A stretch of DNA of 64,000 nucleotides from Plasticicumulans acidivorans (GTDB lineage: Bacteria; Pseudomonadota; Gammaproteobacteria; Competibacterales; Competibacteraceae): contig NZ_QGTJ01000001.1 in the NCBI RefSeq assembly GCF_003182095.1, forward strand, positions 248,001 through 312,000. Direction: 5' to 3'. The translations under genes were made by a program, and so were the position numbers. Under the pieces are notes generated by a model. That model did not search any database. It saw only the letters and a program-made list of their open reading frames with translations, and was not told the DNA's origin. Positions 46,297-55,200 of the stretch are shown piece after piece; positions within the stretch are counted from its first letter, which is position 1, and every line of letters begins with the position of its first letter.

Positions 46297-47405
46297 TGAC
46301 GCCGCGCACATTCGCCCTCCCCGATCTGGGGGAAGGTCTCACGGAAGCGGAAATCGTCGCCTGGCATGTCAAAGTCGGCGACGAGGTGCATGCCGATCAG
46401 CCACTGCTGTCCGTGGAGACGGCCAAGGCGATCGTCGAGGTGCCGGCCCCTCGGGCTGGCCGCGTCGCCGCACTGTTCGGTGAGGTCGGCGATATCGTCC
46501 ACGTCCATGACACACTGGTCGAATTCACCAACGGCGACAGCGACAGTGGCACCGTGGTCGGCGTGCTGGCCAGCGCCGCCTCCGCGCAGGCGGGCGCGCC
46601 GTCACCCGCGCGTGCCCATGCGGCCGCGGCTCAGGTACGGGCAACGCCCGCAGTGCGCGCCCTCGCCGCCCGCCTCGGCGTTGCCCTGAGCGATGTCACC
46701 CCGAGCGGACACGATGGCACGCTGTCGTCGGCGGACGTCGAACGCGCGGCGGCCCTCGCCAGCCGCGCCGGCCCCCTCGAACCCCTGCGCGGACCGCGGC
46801 GGGCGATGGCGCAGAACATGGCCCGCGCCCATGCGCAGGTCGTCCCGGTCAGCCTGCTCGACGAAGTCGACATCGATGCCTGGCCAGCCGCGAGCGACGT
46901 GACGCTGCGCCTGCTGCGGGCGCTGGCGGCCGGCATTGCCGCCGAGCCGGCACTGAATGCCTGGTTCGACAGTCACGCCGGCGGTCGCCGGCTGCTCAAG
47001 CAGATCGATGTCGGCATCGCCGTCGATACACCGGAATGCCTGTTCGTCCCGGTCATGCATGATGTCGGCCAGCGTAACCCGGCCAGTCTGCGTGCCGGAC
47101 TGGAAGCGCTGAAATCTGCCGTGTGCCGGCGCTCGATCCCGGTCGAGGAGCTGCGCGGTGCGACAATTACGCTGTCGAACTTCGGCATGATCGCCGGCCG
47201 CCACGCCACACCGATCGTCCTGCCGCCGACTGTCGCCATTCTCGGCGCCGGCCGCATCCGGCCACAGCCGGTCGCACTCGGCACGACGATCGTCGTGCAC
47301 CGCGTGCTGCCACTGTCACTGAGTTTCGATCACCGGGCTGTCACCGGCGGCGAAGCCGGCCGCTTTCTCGCGGCCGTGATGGCCGATCTGCAACGCGCGC
47401 AATAA
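46296..47405 (+). CDS. pdhC: 2-oxo acid dehydrogenase E2 (dihydrolipoamide acyltransferase)
   Basis: 369 aa. One lipoyl domain with Lys44 in SVETAKAIVEVPAPRAG, a peripheral subunit-binding domain (TPAVRALAARLGVALSDVTP, about 110-145) and the catalytic domain. The active-site motif reads SFDHRAVTGGEAG: His346 is present but the usual Asp/Asn (D-H-R-x-x-D-G) is Thr350. No E3 (lpd) gene follows. The gene ends 22 bp from convergent rdgC. Confidence 0.92.
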   Translation: MTPRTFALPDLGEGLTEAEIVAWHVKVGDEVHADQPLLSVETAKAIVEVPAPRAGRVAALFGEVGDIVHVHDTLVEFTNGDSDSGTVVGVLASAASAQAGAPSPARAHAAAAQVRATPAVRALAARLGVALSDVTPSGHDGTLSSADVERAAALASRAGPLEPLRGPRRAMAQNMARAHAQVVPVSLLDEVDIDAWPAASDVTLRLLRALAAGIAAEPALNAWFDSHAGGRRLLKQIDVGIAVDTPECLFVPVMHDVGQRNPASLRAGLEALKSAVCRRSIPVEELRGATITLSNFGMIAGRHATPIVLPPTVAILGAGRIRPQPVALGTTIVVHRVLPLSLSFDHRAVTGGEAGRFLAAVMADLQRAQ

Positions 47406-47426
47406 GCCGCTGCGCTGGCTGCGGCC

Positions 47427-48344
47427 TCAGGCCGCGGCCGGCGCCTCGCCACCGAAGGCCGCCAGCAGCGCCGGGATGAACTCGGCGAATTCATGCGTCA
47501 TCAGCGCAAAGCGCGCGTCCATTTCTTCCGCAGCGGTCTCGGCGGCAACGTCGTCCAGCTGTTCCTGCACCAGGTCGAGAAAACGCAGGCGACGCACGCA
47601 CAGATCATCCGCCAGCTCACAGGCCAGACGCTGCGCCCACGCCACGGCGACGCGGGTCACCTGCTTGCCGGCTTCAAGGTGACCGCGCACTTCATCGGCC
47701 GCGAGATCCTGCCCGCGGCAACGCACGATGCCGCCCTCCTCGCCGGCATCGCGCAGCTCGCAGGCATCGCCGAGCTCGAAGCCGGCCGGCAGCGCCTGCG
47801 TTCCCGCCAGCCAGCCGGTCATGACCGCAGCGGGCGCATCGACCAGACGCAGCGGCGCGATCGGCAGCGTGCCGAGCACCTTGCGCAGGGCCGAGGTGAA
47901 ATCGTCGACCGCCCGCCCGGGAGTGCCATTGACCACCAGCCAGCCACCGCGCGTATCGATATAGGCGTACAGGCGACGGCGACGCACGAAGGCGCGCGGC
48001 AGCAACTCCAGCAATACCGCGTCCTTGATCGCTTCTTTTTCCTTGCGCCGCACTTTGCGAGCTTCGCGGGCTTCGACTTCCTCGACGCGCTCATCGACGG
48101 CGTCGCGAATCACGCTTGCCGGCAACAGTTTGTCTTCGGTCTGCAAGCACACCAGCAGATAACCGGCCACAGCGTGTGCCAGCGCGCCCTCGTCCCCCCC
48201 CAGCGGGGCGACCCAGCCGTGGGTCTGCAGATCCTGGCTGCCACAGGGGCGGAACACCGCGCGCTCAAGGGCGGCCTGCAGGCTTTGTGCATCGCCTGCG
48301 AACGGCTCCGTGAAACGGAACAGGGTGAGATTTTTGAACCACAT
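47427..48344 (-). CDS. rdgC: Recombination-associated protein RdgC
   Basis: 305 aa, a ring-shaped non-specific DNA-binding protein that modulates RecA. It begins MWFKNLTLFRFTEPF, and the segments AVAGYLLVCLQTEDKLLPAS and AYIDTRGGWLVVNGTPGRAV match the family. ATG 48344 is preferred over a longer open frame. Confidence 0.95.
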   Translation of the reverse strand: MWFKNLTLFRFTEPFAGDAQSLQAALERAVFRPCGSQDLQTHGWVAPLGGDEGALAHAVAGYLLVCLQTEDKLLPASVIRDAVDERVEEVEAREARKVRRKEKEAIKDAVLLELLPRAFVRRRRLYAYIDTRGGWLVVNGTPGRAVDDFTSALRKVLGTLPIAPLRLVDAPAAVMTGWLAGTQALPAGFELGDACELRDAGEEGGIVRCRGQDLAADEVRGHLEAGKQVTRVAVAWAQRLACELADDLCVRRLRFLDLVQEQLDDVAAETAAEEMDARFALMTHEFAEFIPALLAAFGGEAPAAA

Positions 48345-48483
48345 CGGGCTGCCGCATCCGTAGCCATCTAAGGGCCGCGCATTATGCGCGGAGCTTGGGG
48401 ATCGCGTCACGAGTGCTACGGATTCATTAAATTGTTAAGGCCATGTACGGGTTTTGCCACGAAAAATTCCCATATTCCCAATG

Positions 48484-48512
48484 TTGCATCACAGCATTTG
48501 CTCCGCTATGCT
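48484..48512 (+). promoter_or_regulatory. Predicted sigma-70 promoter of the phasin gene
   Basis: TTGCAT (48484-48489) and TATGCT (48507-48512) are separated by exactly 17 nt in an AT-rich stretch. The downstream TGCTGCTTAGCA region is TGC-rich and could bind a PhaR-type repressor; that is speculation. Confidence 0.55.
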
Positions 48513-48569
48513 GCTTAGCAACATCAGTAATTTTTACACCCACCCGCAAGTACAAAAGAGGATGCGAGC

Positions 48570-48932
48570 ATGAACGAGCAGTTCGAAAAGATCTTCGCGC
48601 AGACCACGACCTTCACCGCCCCGATGCTCAAGGCCAGCAAGCTGGCGATCGCCGGTCTGGAAAAGCTGGTCGCGTTCGAGCTGGCCACGCTGCAGAGCTA
48701 TTCGGACCTGACCATCGCCCGCCTGAAGGCGGCGACCGAGATCAGCGACGTCAAGGGTCTGCAGGATTTCTACACCACGCAGATCGAGGTGCTCAGCACC
48801 GTCCGCCAGAAGATGATGGACGACGCCAAGGCCCTGACCGACATCGGCTCCGGCGTCAAGGCCGAGTTCGACAAGCTGGCCGAGGAAACCGCTGCCGAGC
48901 TGCCGAAGGTGTTCACGCTGAAGGCTGCCTGA
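48570..48932 (+). CDS. Phasin family protein
   Basis: 120 aa, all-helical: MNEQFEKIFAQTTTFTAPML followed by SKLAIAGLEKLVAFELATLQ and LKAATEISDVKGLQDFYTTQ, the classic phasin repeat pattern. It coats PHA granules made by PhaC. GAGGAT provides the ribosome-binding site. It is monocistronic with its own promoter and terminator, as expected for an abundant granule protein. Confidence 0.93.
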   Translation: MNEQFEKIFAQTTTFTAPMLKASKLAIAGLEKLVAFELATLQSYSDLTIARLKAATEISDVKGLQDFYTTQIEVLSTVRQKMMDDAKALTDIGSGVKAEFDKLAEETAAELPKVFTLKAA

Positions 48933-48965
48933 TCGGCAAACTGCCCTCTGCCAGAACGCGAGCAA

Positions 48966-49007
48966 GGCCGCGGCACATCAATCGATGTCCGCGGCCTCGT
49001 CGTTTTT
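48966..49007 (+). terminator. Terminator of the phasin gene
   Basis: A 13-bp GC-rich stem (GGCCGCGG..ACATC / GATGT.CGCGGCC, 48966-48996) with an AATC loop and a single bulged C is followed by TCGTCGTTTTT. The T-run abuts the glgC stop codon. Confidence 0.85.
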
Positions 49008-50322
49008 ACTGTCGTCCCTCAGCCGCACCACTGCTCAGACCGCCAATATCCGAGGCGCGCACGTAGTGAATGCTCTGCCCCAGCATCTCGGGGGTAATCA
49101 GCACGACACCCTTCGGCGTAACCGTGAAACGGCGGCGATCCTCCGCCTCGTCGTAGCCAACCACCGTACCCTCCGGCACCTTGCAGCCGCGATCGATGAC
49201 TGCCCGACGGATCCGGCAGTGACGGCCGACATCCACCCCCGGCAGCAGCACGGAATCCTCGACGTGCGACCACGAATGCACGGTCACCTTCGAAAACAGC
49301 AGTGAGTGCAACACCTCGGCGCCCGAGATCACACAGCCGCCTGAAACCATCGAGCGGATCGCCATACCGGTGCGCCCCGGCTCGTTGAACAGGAACTTGG
49401 CCGGCGGCAGCTGCACCTGGTGGGTCAGGATCGGCCACTCCTGGTCGTACAGATCGAGTTCAGGATGGGTTTCCAGCAATTCCATATTGGCCTGCCAGAA
49501 CGCATCCACAGTACCGACGTCGCGCCAGTAGGGCTGGCGGCCGCTCTCCGGATCGCGGAACGGGTAGGCAAACACCCGGTGCGGACCGATCAGCGACGGA
49601 ATCACGTCCATGCTGAAGTCGTGATGCGACTCCGGGTTGTCGGCATCGTGGATCAAATGGTCGAACAGGAATTCGGTGTTGAAGACGTAATTGCCCATCG
49701 AAGCCAGCGCCACGCCGGGGCGATCGGGCATCGACTCGGGATTTTCGGGCTTTTCGCTGAAGCGGGTCACGCGCCCTTCTTCATCGATCGACATCACACC
49801 GAAGGCGCGGGCCTCGTCGAGCGGGGTTTCGATGCAGGCGACGGTCATGTCTGCGCCCTTTTCGATGTGGTACGCCAACATCGGACCGTAATCCATCTTG
49901 TAGACATGGTCGCCCGCCAGCACGAGCACGAAGCGCGGCCGGTGCGAGCGGATGATGTCGAGATTCTGATACACCGCGTCCGCGGTGCCGGCGTACCACT
50001 CTTTCGAATAGCGCTGCGAAGCCGGCAACACCTCGACGAACTCGCCGAGCTCCCCGCGTAGCGTGCCCCAGGCATTGATCAGGTGGCGGATCAGCGAATA
50101 GGACTTGTATTGCGTCAACACGCAGACCCGGCGGATGCCGGAATTCATGCAGTTGGAAATCGGGAAATCGATGATGCGGAACTTGCCGCCGAAGTACACG
50201 CTGGGCTTCGCCCGCCAGCGCACGAGTTCCTGCAGTCGCCCGCCGCTGCCTCCGGCGAGAATCACTCCGAGCGTGTCTCGGGTCAGGCGGCTGATATAGC
50301 GGGGATGGTTGACCAGATCCAT
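49006..50322 (-). CDS. glgC: Glucose-1-phosphate adenylyltransferase
   Basis: 438 aa. It makes ADP-glucose for glycogen. [20 protein letters not shown] is the nucleotide-binding loop, [20 protein letters not shown] follows, and [20 protein letters not shown] is the metal-binding region. The C-terminal left-handed helix domain is complete. ATG 50322 ([19 protein letters not shown]) is chosen. No other glycogen gene lies nearby. Confidence 0.95.
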   Translation of the reverse strand: MDLVNHPRYISRLTRDTLGVILAGGSGGRLQELVRWRAKPSVYFGGKFRIIDFPISNCMNSGIRRVCVLTQYKSYSLIRHLINAWGTLRGELGEFVEVLPASQRYSKEWYAGTADAVYQNLDIIRSHRPRFVLVLAGDHVYKMDYGPMLAYHIEKGADMTVACIETPLDEARAFGVMSIDEEGRVTRFSEKPENPESMPDRPGVALASMGNYVFNTEFLFDHLIHDADNPESHHDFSMDVIPSLIGPHRVFAYPFRDPESGRQPYWRDVGTVDAFWQANMELLETHPELDLYDQEWPILTHQVQLPPAKFLFNEPGRTGMAIRSMVSGGCVISGAEVLHSLLFSKVTVHSWSHVEDSVLLPGVDVGRHCRIRRAVIDRGCKVPEGTVVGYDEAEDRRRFTVTPKGVVLITPEMLGQSIHYVRASDIGGLSSGAAEGRQ

Positions 50323-50422
50323 ATGCGCGGACGCCTCGTGGGGAATACCATCGGAACCGTAATTCCCCCATCTTAGCATCAGCCGCCTGCCGCCCCCGGC
50401 AGACGCTCCAGGTCAATCGTCA

Positions 50423-50620
50423 ATGCCCCCAATGAACACCGCCCTGATTCCTCCCGACGCCATTTATTCCATCGATACCGCCGCCCGCGTGCTCGGCGTG
50501 CAACGCCAGCACATCGAACGCTGGCTCTCGACCGGCATCCTCCACACCTGGGACCCGCACGGCGGCTGGCCACTGCGCGGCCAGGATCTGATCGATTTCC
50601 TGCGCCGTTTCGGCGACTGA
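50423..50620 (+). CDS. Small MerR/excisionase-type helix-turn-helix protein
   Basis: 65 aa with a single winged-helix HTH: IYSIDTAARVLGVQRQHIER (about 15-35), then GILHTWDPHGGWPLRGQDLI. This is the pattern of DNA-binding domains of MerR/excisionase type without an effector domain. The start may be ATG 50432 (MNTALIPP). It lies between divergent glgC and convergent mtnC (4 bp), with no phage genes around. Its target is unknown. Confidence 0.65.
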   Translation: MPPMNTALIPPDAIYSIDTAARVLGVQRQHIERWLSTGILHTWDPHGGWPLRGQDLIDFLRRFGD

Positions 50621-50624
50621 CAGC

Positions 50625-51311
50625 TCAGGCGTCGAGCTCGATCTGTGTGAAGTCAGCGACCTGGCGATGAGACACATCCTGCAGCGGTTCATCGTCACGC
50701 CGCAGCAGCCGCGTCGCCATACCGGCGGCGCGGGCCGCATCGAGCTCTTCGACGACGTCCGAAAGGAACAGAATCTGCCCGGCCGGCAGACCGATCGCCG
50801 CCGCGATGCGACAATAGGCAGCGGCCTCACGTTTGTGACCGCTGGTGGTATCGAAGTAGCCGCTGAACAGCGGCGTCAGATCGCCGCATTCGCTGTGCCC
50901 GAACATGAGCTTTTGCGCATGCACCGAGCCCGACGAATAGATATAGAGGGCAATGCCCGCGGCGTGCCAGGCGCGCAGAGCGGCGACGGCATCGGCATAG
51001 ACATGTCCGCGGAACGCCCCGGCACGATAACCGGCCTCCCAGACCATGCCCTGCAACGCCTTCAGGGACGTCACCTTGCGATCGGCGTCGATCCATTCAT
51101 GCAGCACGTCGATCAGAGCGCTCAGAGGCACCTCATCGGATAGCCCGGCTTCGCGCTGTACGGCGGCGATCTGCTCGGCGACGGCGGGCTCACTGGCGTG
51201 AGTCATCACGAATTCGCTGAGGTGTGCCCGGGCATAGGGAAACAGCACCTCGTGAACGAAGCGGATCGACGAGGTCGTTCCCTCGATATCAGTCAGGATG
51301 GCGCGGATCAT
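50625..51311 (-). CDS. mtnC: Enolase-phosphatase E1 (methionine salvage)
   Basis: 228 aa, HAD-superfamily bifunctional enolase-phosphatase that converts 2,3-diketo-5-methylthiopentyl-1-P to acireductone. The catalytic motif [20 protein letters not shown] (Asp nucleophile substituted by the DIEGT form of this family) and the later [20 protein letters not shown] are complete. It is the last gene of mtnB-mtnD-mtnC. Confidence 0.95.
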   Translation of the reverse strand: MIRAILTDIEGTTSSIRFVHEVLFPYARAHLSEFVMTHASEPAVAEQIAAVQREAGLSDEVPLSALIDVLHEWIDADRKVTSLKALQGMVWEAGYRAGAFRGHVYADAVAALRAWHAAGIALYIYSSGSVHAQKLMFGHSECGDLTPLFSGYFDTTSGHKREAAAYCRIAAAIGLPAGQILFLSDVVEELDAARAAGMATRLLRRDDEPLQDVSHRQVADFTQIELDA

Positions 51312-51380
51312 GCAATGGCTCCGATACCGCCAGCGGCCGGCGGCGCACCGTCGCCATCCGCCGCCGCTGCGGGCGATGGC

Positions 51381-51926
51381 TCAGTTGGCGAGCGCCGGAT
51401 AATGCTGGGCGATGTCACTGCCGGTGAAGTTCGCCACCCAGCCTTCCGGCGTGGTGAACAGGCGAATGCAGCGGAAGAACGGGTTCGGCCCCATGTCGAA
51501 CCAGTGCGTCATGTTGGCCGGGATGCTGAGCAGGTCGCCCTGCGTGCAGCGCACGGCGAACACCTTGCCGTCGACATGGATGTAGAACAGTCCCTCGCCC
51601 TCGACGAAGAAACGCACCTCGTAGTCGGCATGCGTGTGTTCACTGAGGAACTTGTTGCGCATGGCATCCTTATCGGGATGCTGCGGGCTGATGCTGACGA
51701 CATCGACCGACTTGAAACCGTAGCGCTGCGTCAGCTCGTCGATCGAGTCCCGGTAGGCGGCGATGATGTCGTCCTGCGTGGCATCGCCGCCGAGTTCACG
51801 ATCGGCGCTCCAGCGCGAGAACAGGATGCCCGAGGGCTCCAGCGCGAGCGCAATGTCCGCTCCCAGCGTGTGCACCGCGACCGGCGCGGAAGAATCGGTG
51901 TCGGTGTAGACGCGCAGTTCACTCAT
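51381..51926 (-). CDS. mtnD: Acireductone dioxygenase
   Basis: 181 aa, a cupin. It oxidises acireductone to 4-methylthio-2-oxobutanoate and formate (or an off-pathway CO-releasing route depending on metal). The metal ligands are in HTHADYEVRFFVEGEGLFYI and LSIPANMTHWFDMG. It begins MSELRVYTDTD inside the end of mtnB (8-bp overlap). Confidence 0.96.
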   Translation of the reverse strand: MSELRVYTDTDSSAPVAVHTLGADIALALEPSGILFSRWSADRELGGDATQDDIIAAYRDSIDELTQRYGFKSVDVVSISPQHPDKDAMRNKFLSEHTHADYEVRFFVEGEGLFYIHVDGKVFAVRCTQGDLLSIPANMTHWFDMGPNPFFRCIRLFTTPEGWVANFTGSDIAQHYPALAN

Positions 51927-52551
51927 GGCTGTCGAACCTCGTTTGCAGGAGCTCGCACTCGAAGAGAAATTCCAGGGCTTCGACGTGGCGCAGGGCATCG
52001 CTCACCGTCTCGCCCCAGGTGTAGAGACCGTGTCCGGCGATCAGGTAGCCGGGTGAGGCCGGCTCACGGTCGAGGTGACGTTCGACCTCCGCCGCCAGCC
52101 GCCCGATATCCTGATCGTTGGCGAAGACGGGAAGATGTACCTGACTGGTATGCGTCTCGATACCGGGGAAGGCCTTGAGCACTTCATAGTCACGCAGCCA
52201 TACGCCTTGCGGCCGGCGCATCGACAGCACGGTCGCCCGCGCCGAGTGCGTATGCAGCACCGCACCAAGCTGCGGGTTACGGCGATACAGCAGTGTGTGC
52301 AGTCCGGTTTCAGCCGAGGGCCGTCTGCCCGGCGACAGCGACCGGCCATCGAGATCAGCCAGCATCAGGTCGTCGCGTTCGAGGCGCCCCTTGTGACGGC
52401 CGGACACCGTCAGCACGATGCGCCCGTCATCGAGCCGCGCCGAGAAATTGCCGCTGGTCGCGGGCACCCAGCCGCGTGAAAAGAAAAACCGCCCCGCCTC
52501 GATCAGTTGCCCGGCGAGCTCATCGAACCGGGATTCGTCCACATCAGCCAT
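51919..52551 (-). CDS. mtnB: Methylthioribulose-1-phosphate dehydratase
   Basis: 210 aa, class II aldolase/adducin fold. GWVPATSGNFSARLDDGRIV and the zinc ligands in AVLHTHSARATVL and AGHGLYTWG are intact. It is first of the three-gene salvage operon; mtnA and mtnP are not in the window. Confidence 0.95.
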   Translation of the reverse strand: MADVDESRFDELAGQLIEAGRFFFSRGWVPATSGNFSARLDDGRIVLTVSGRHKGRLERDDLMLADLDGRSLSPGRRPSAETGLHTLLYRRNPQLGAVLHTHSARATVLSMRRPQGVWLRDYEVLKAFPGIETHTSQVHLPVFANDQDIGRLAAEVERHLDREPASPGYLIAGHGLYTWGETVSDALRHVEALEFLFECELLQTRFDSHE

Positions 52552-52618
52552 CGCGACCGGTCCGCACTGTTTTCAGGGGCTGCGCACTCTAGGGTAAACC
52601 GTCGCCCCGGTCCATCGA

Positions 52619-52650
52619 CCGGGCGTTCACCAGCCTCGATGAACGCCCGG
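52619..52650. other. Perfect 11-bp inverted repeat between the DUF465 gene and mtnB
   Basis: CCGGGCGTTCA (52619-52629) / TGAACGCCCGG (52640-52650), loop of 10 nt, no T-run. It lies between two minus-strand genes and could be a terminator, processing site or operator. Confidence 0.5.
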
Positions 52651-52670
52651 CGCATGGCTTGAGGCTGGCA

Positions 52671-52910
52671 CTACTCCTTGAGCAGAGCGTACAGGCGATC
52701 TTTCAACTGCACGCGGCGTTTTTTCAGTTCTTCGGTGAAGTCGTCGGCATGGGCTTCGACGCCCTGCTCTATGCGATGAACCTGCTTGTCGAGGGTGTCA
52801 TATTCCGCCATCAGGCTGCAGAACAGCCCGTCCCCCTGTGCCTTGAGCTGCTCGATGCGCTCGGCGAATTCCGGGAAGTCATGCGGCAGATCGTGCGGGT
52901 CAAGTGGCAT
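52671..52910 (-). CDS. YdcH family protein (DUF465)
   Basis: 79 aa, all coiled coil: HDLPHDFPEFAERIEQLKAQ, MAEYDTLDKQVHRIEQGVEA and TEELKKRRVQLKDRLYALL are the standard DUF465 layout. The function is unknown. Confidence 0.9.
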   Translation of the reverse strand: MPLDPHDLPHDFPEFAERIEQLKAQGDGLFCSLMAEYDTLDKQVHRIEQGVEAHADDFTEELKKRRVQLKDRLYALLKE

Positions 52911-53026
52911 CGGTTGCTCCTCCTGCTGAGGTTTCCGGTAAAACTAGTCCGCTAAAGTTGGTTTTCCCTCTTCGATTATGTCGAGCTGTACGACACAGCC
53001 GACTGACACGGATCATTTCCCGAGCC

Positions 53027-54136
53027 ATGAAGCCTCCGCTGAGATGCCTGCCCGCGCTGCTGATCGCATTGACATGGCTCACGACCGCCTCGGCGGCGCC
53101 GACGGACGGGCTGCGCCTGCCGCCCGGATTCGTCATTGAGGAATGGGCCGGTGACGTGCCCGGAGCCCGCACGATGGTGCTCGGCGAGCGCGGCACGGTG
53201 TTCGTCGGCAGCCGTGACGAAGGCCGCATCTATGCCTTGCGCGATGACAGTGGCGACGGTCGTGCCGATCACCGCTGGATCGTCGCCAGCGGTCTGCAGA
53301 TGCCCAACGGGCTGGCCTTGCGCGACGGCCAGCTCTACGTCGCCGACGTCGACCGCCTGCTGCGGCTGCCCGACATCGAACACTGGCTCGAACAACCGCC
53401 GCAGCCGATGCCGCTGCGCGTGCGCCTGCCCGCCGACCGCGCGCACGGCTGGCGCTACATCGCCTTCGGCCCCGACGGCTGGCTGTACGCCGGCGTCGGC
53501 GCTCCCTGCAACGTCTGTGAGCGCGACGGTTATGCACAGCTGCGCCGCATCAGCACCGACGGCGAACGCATGGAAGTCGTCGCTCAGGGCATCCGCAACA
53601 CCGTTGGCTTCGCCTGGCGACCGGGTACCCGCGAGCTGTGGTTCACCGAGAACGGACGCGACTGGCTCGGCGACGACCGCCCCCCCGACGAGATCAACAT
53701 CCTGTATTCCAGCCGCGCGCATTTCGGCTTTCCGTACTGTCATGGCGATGCGCTGGCCGACCCGCAATTCGGCGCCGGCCACGACTGCAGCGATTACACA
53801 CCGCCGGCGCTGGCGCTGCCGGCCCATGTCGCCCCGCTGGGCATTTTGTTCTACACCGGCCAGCAGTTCCCCGCGGAGTACCGCCGGCGTGTGTTCATCG
53901 CCGAGCATGGCTCCTGGAACCGCAGCAGGAAAATCGGCTACCGCGTCATGATGGCCGATATCGTCGATGGCCGTCCGAGCAACTATCGACCGTTCATCGA
54001 CGGCTTCCTGCAGGCCGACGGCAACGTCAGCGGCCGTCCCAGCTACTTGCTGCAACTGCCTGACGGCTCGCTGCTGCTCTCCGACGACCACTACGGCCGC
54101 ATCTACCGCATCCGCTATGCCGCCGGCACACACTGA
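53027..54136 (+). CDS. PQQ-type sorbosone dehydrogenase-like periplasmic protein
   Basis: 369 aa with a signal peptide (RCLPALLIALTWLTTASA). The beta-propeller motifs LRLPPGFVIEEWAGDVPGAR, RISTDGERMEVVAQGIRNTV, FAWRPGTRELWFTENGRDWL and LGDDRPPDEINILY, HFGFPYCHGDA and FIAEHGSWNRSRKIGYRVMM match the L-sorbosone/glucose dehydrogenase (GSDH) superfamily. The cofactor and substrate are inferred from family only. ATG 53027 is decided by the signal peptide. Confidence 0.88.
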   Translation: MKPPLRCLPALLIALTWLTTASAAPTDGLRLPPGFVIEEWAGDVPGARTMVLGERGTVFVGSRDEGRIYALRDDSGDGRADHRWIVASGLQMPNGLALRDGQLYVADVDRLLRLPDIEHWLEQPPQPMPLRVRLPADRAHGWRYIAFGPDGWLYAGVGAPCNVCERDGYAQLRRISTDGERMEVVAQGIRNTVGFAWRPGTRELWFTENGRDWLGDDRPPDEINILYSSRAHFGFPYCHGDALADPQFGAGHDCSDYTPPALALPAHVAPLGILFYTGQQFPAEYRRRVFIAEHGSWNRSRKIGYRVMMADIVDGRPSNYRPFIDGFLQADGNVSGRPSYLLQLPDGSLLLSDDHYGRIYRIRYAAGTH

Positions 54137-54148
54137 AACCGGCTCACC

Positions 54149-54898
54149 ATGTTCGACGCCCTGCTGCTGCCCCCCGGCGGCCCGCTGCTGCTGACGCTGC
54201 TCGGACTGCTCATCTGCCGCTGGCGACCGCGTGCGGCACGCTGGCTGATCGGCACCGGCGTGCTGTTCGGCTACCTGGCGTCGATCTCGCTGAGCTCGGC
54301 TGTACTCGAACGCGGCCTCGACCTGCCTGCGCTGCGCACGCCTGCCGAACTCAGCGGCAGCGGCGCGCAAGCGATCGTAGTTCTCGCCGGCGGCCTGAAA
54401 ACCCGTCAGCGCGAATACGGCGGTACCACCATCAACGATCTCACCTTCGGCCGCCTGCGCTTCGCCGCACGCCTGCAACGCGCCAGCGGTCTGCCGCTGC
54501 TGGTCAGTGGCGGCTACCGGGACCATGACGAGGAGCCCTCCGAAGCGGCAGCGATGGCCACCTGCCTGCGCGAAGATTTCGGCGTCGAGGTGCGCTGGCT
54601 GGAGGATCGCAGCCGCGACACTCACGGCAATGCCACGGAATCCGCGCGCATCCTGCTGCCGCTCGGCATCCGCCGCATCCTGCTGGTCAGCCATGCCGCG
54701 CACCTGCCGCGCGCCCGCGCAGCATTCATCCGCGCCGGCTTCGACGTCGTGCCGGCGCCGACACTGGCGTTCTCCTCAGGGAATGGCGAGCTGGATCTGA
54801 GCGACTGGTTGCCCAATGCCCGCACGGCCGTCGTCAACTGGTACCTGCTGCACGAGCTGCTCGGCCAATGGCTCTATCGCTGGCGCGACGGCGCTTAA
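54149..54898 (+). CDS. YdcF/ElyC-type DUF218 membrane protein
   Basis: 249 aa. Two N-terminal helices (LLLTLLGLLICRW and LIGTGVLFGYLASISLS) are followed by a periplasmic DUF218 domain (IVVLAGGLKTRQREYGGTTI, then EDRSRDTHGNATESARILLP and ILLVSHAAHLPRARAAF). Relatives (SanA, ElyC) affect envelope integrity and undecaprenyl-carrier use. It starts 12 bp after the upstream gene, probably co-transcribed. Confidence 0.88.
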   Translation: MFDALLLPPGGPLLLTLLGLLICRWRPRAARWLIGTGVLFGYLASISLSSAVLERGLDLPALRTPAELSGSGAQAIVVLAGGLKTRQREYGGTTINDLTFGRLRFAARLQRASGLPLLVSGGYRDHDEEPSEAAAMATCLREDFGVEVRWLEDRSRDTHGNATESARILLPLGIRRILLVSHAAHLPRARAAFIRAGFDVVPAPTLAFSSGNGELDLSDWLPNARTAVVNWYLLHELLGQWLYRWRDGA

Positions 54899-55200
54899 GC
54901 GGCCTGACACACCCCGCATCGAACGGCAGTGAAGGCATCACGGCGGCCGCTGGCGAATCATCAAGCGCCCAGCCCGCTGCCCGACATGAGCTCACGGACG
55001 ATCACCCCGCGGCGGCTGTGGTTAAAGCGCAGGGTGCAGCAAACCATGGATTTCCTGAACCAGACGATTCGCATTAAGCTATAGCGATTTTTCCGCAGCG
55101 TGGCAGGCATGCCCCGCGTGCGGGACCGAATGGACAGGGTTCCCAAACCGCCGCGCGTCGATAGACGTGACGGCGCAATCACGCTGAGAGGGGGTTATCC
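54899..55200 (+). promoter_or_regulatory. Leader region of acnB
   Basis: About 300 bp without a supportable gene. A GCATTAAGCTATAGC stretch (near 55070-55084) is the best -10-like sequence but has no convincing -35. GCTATAGC is an 8-bp palindrome within it. The GAGAGGGGG just before the GTG start (55187-55195) is an unusually strong ribosome-binding site. Confidence 0.35.

Noticed and set aside
54961-55182. A 73-codon minus-strand frame in the acnB leader
   Set aside because: No ribosome-binding site, no recognisable motif and Arg-rich composition.
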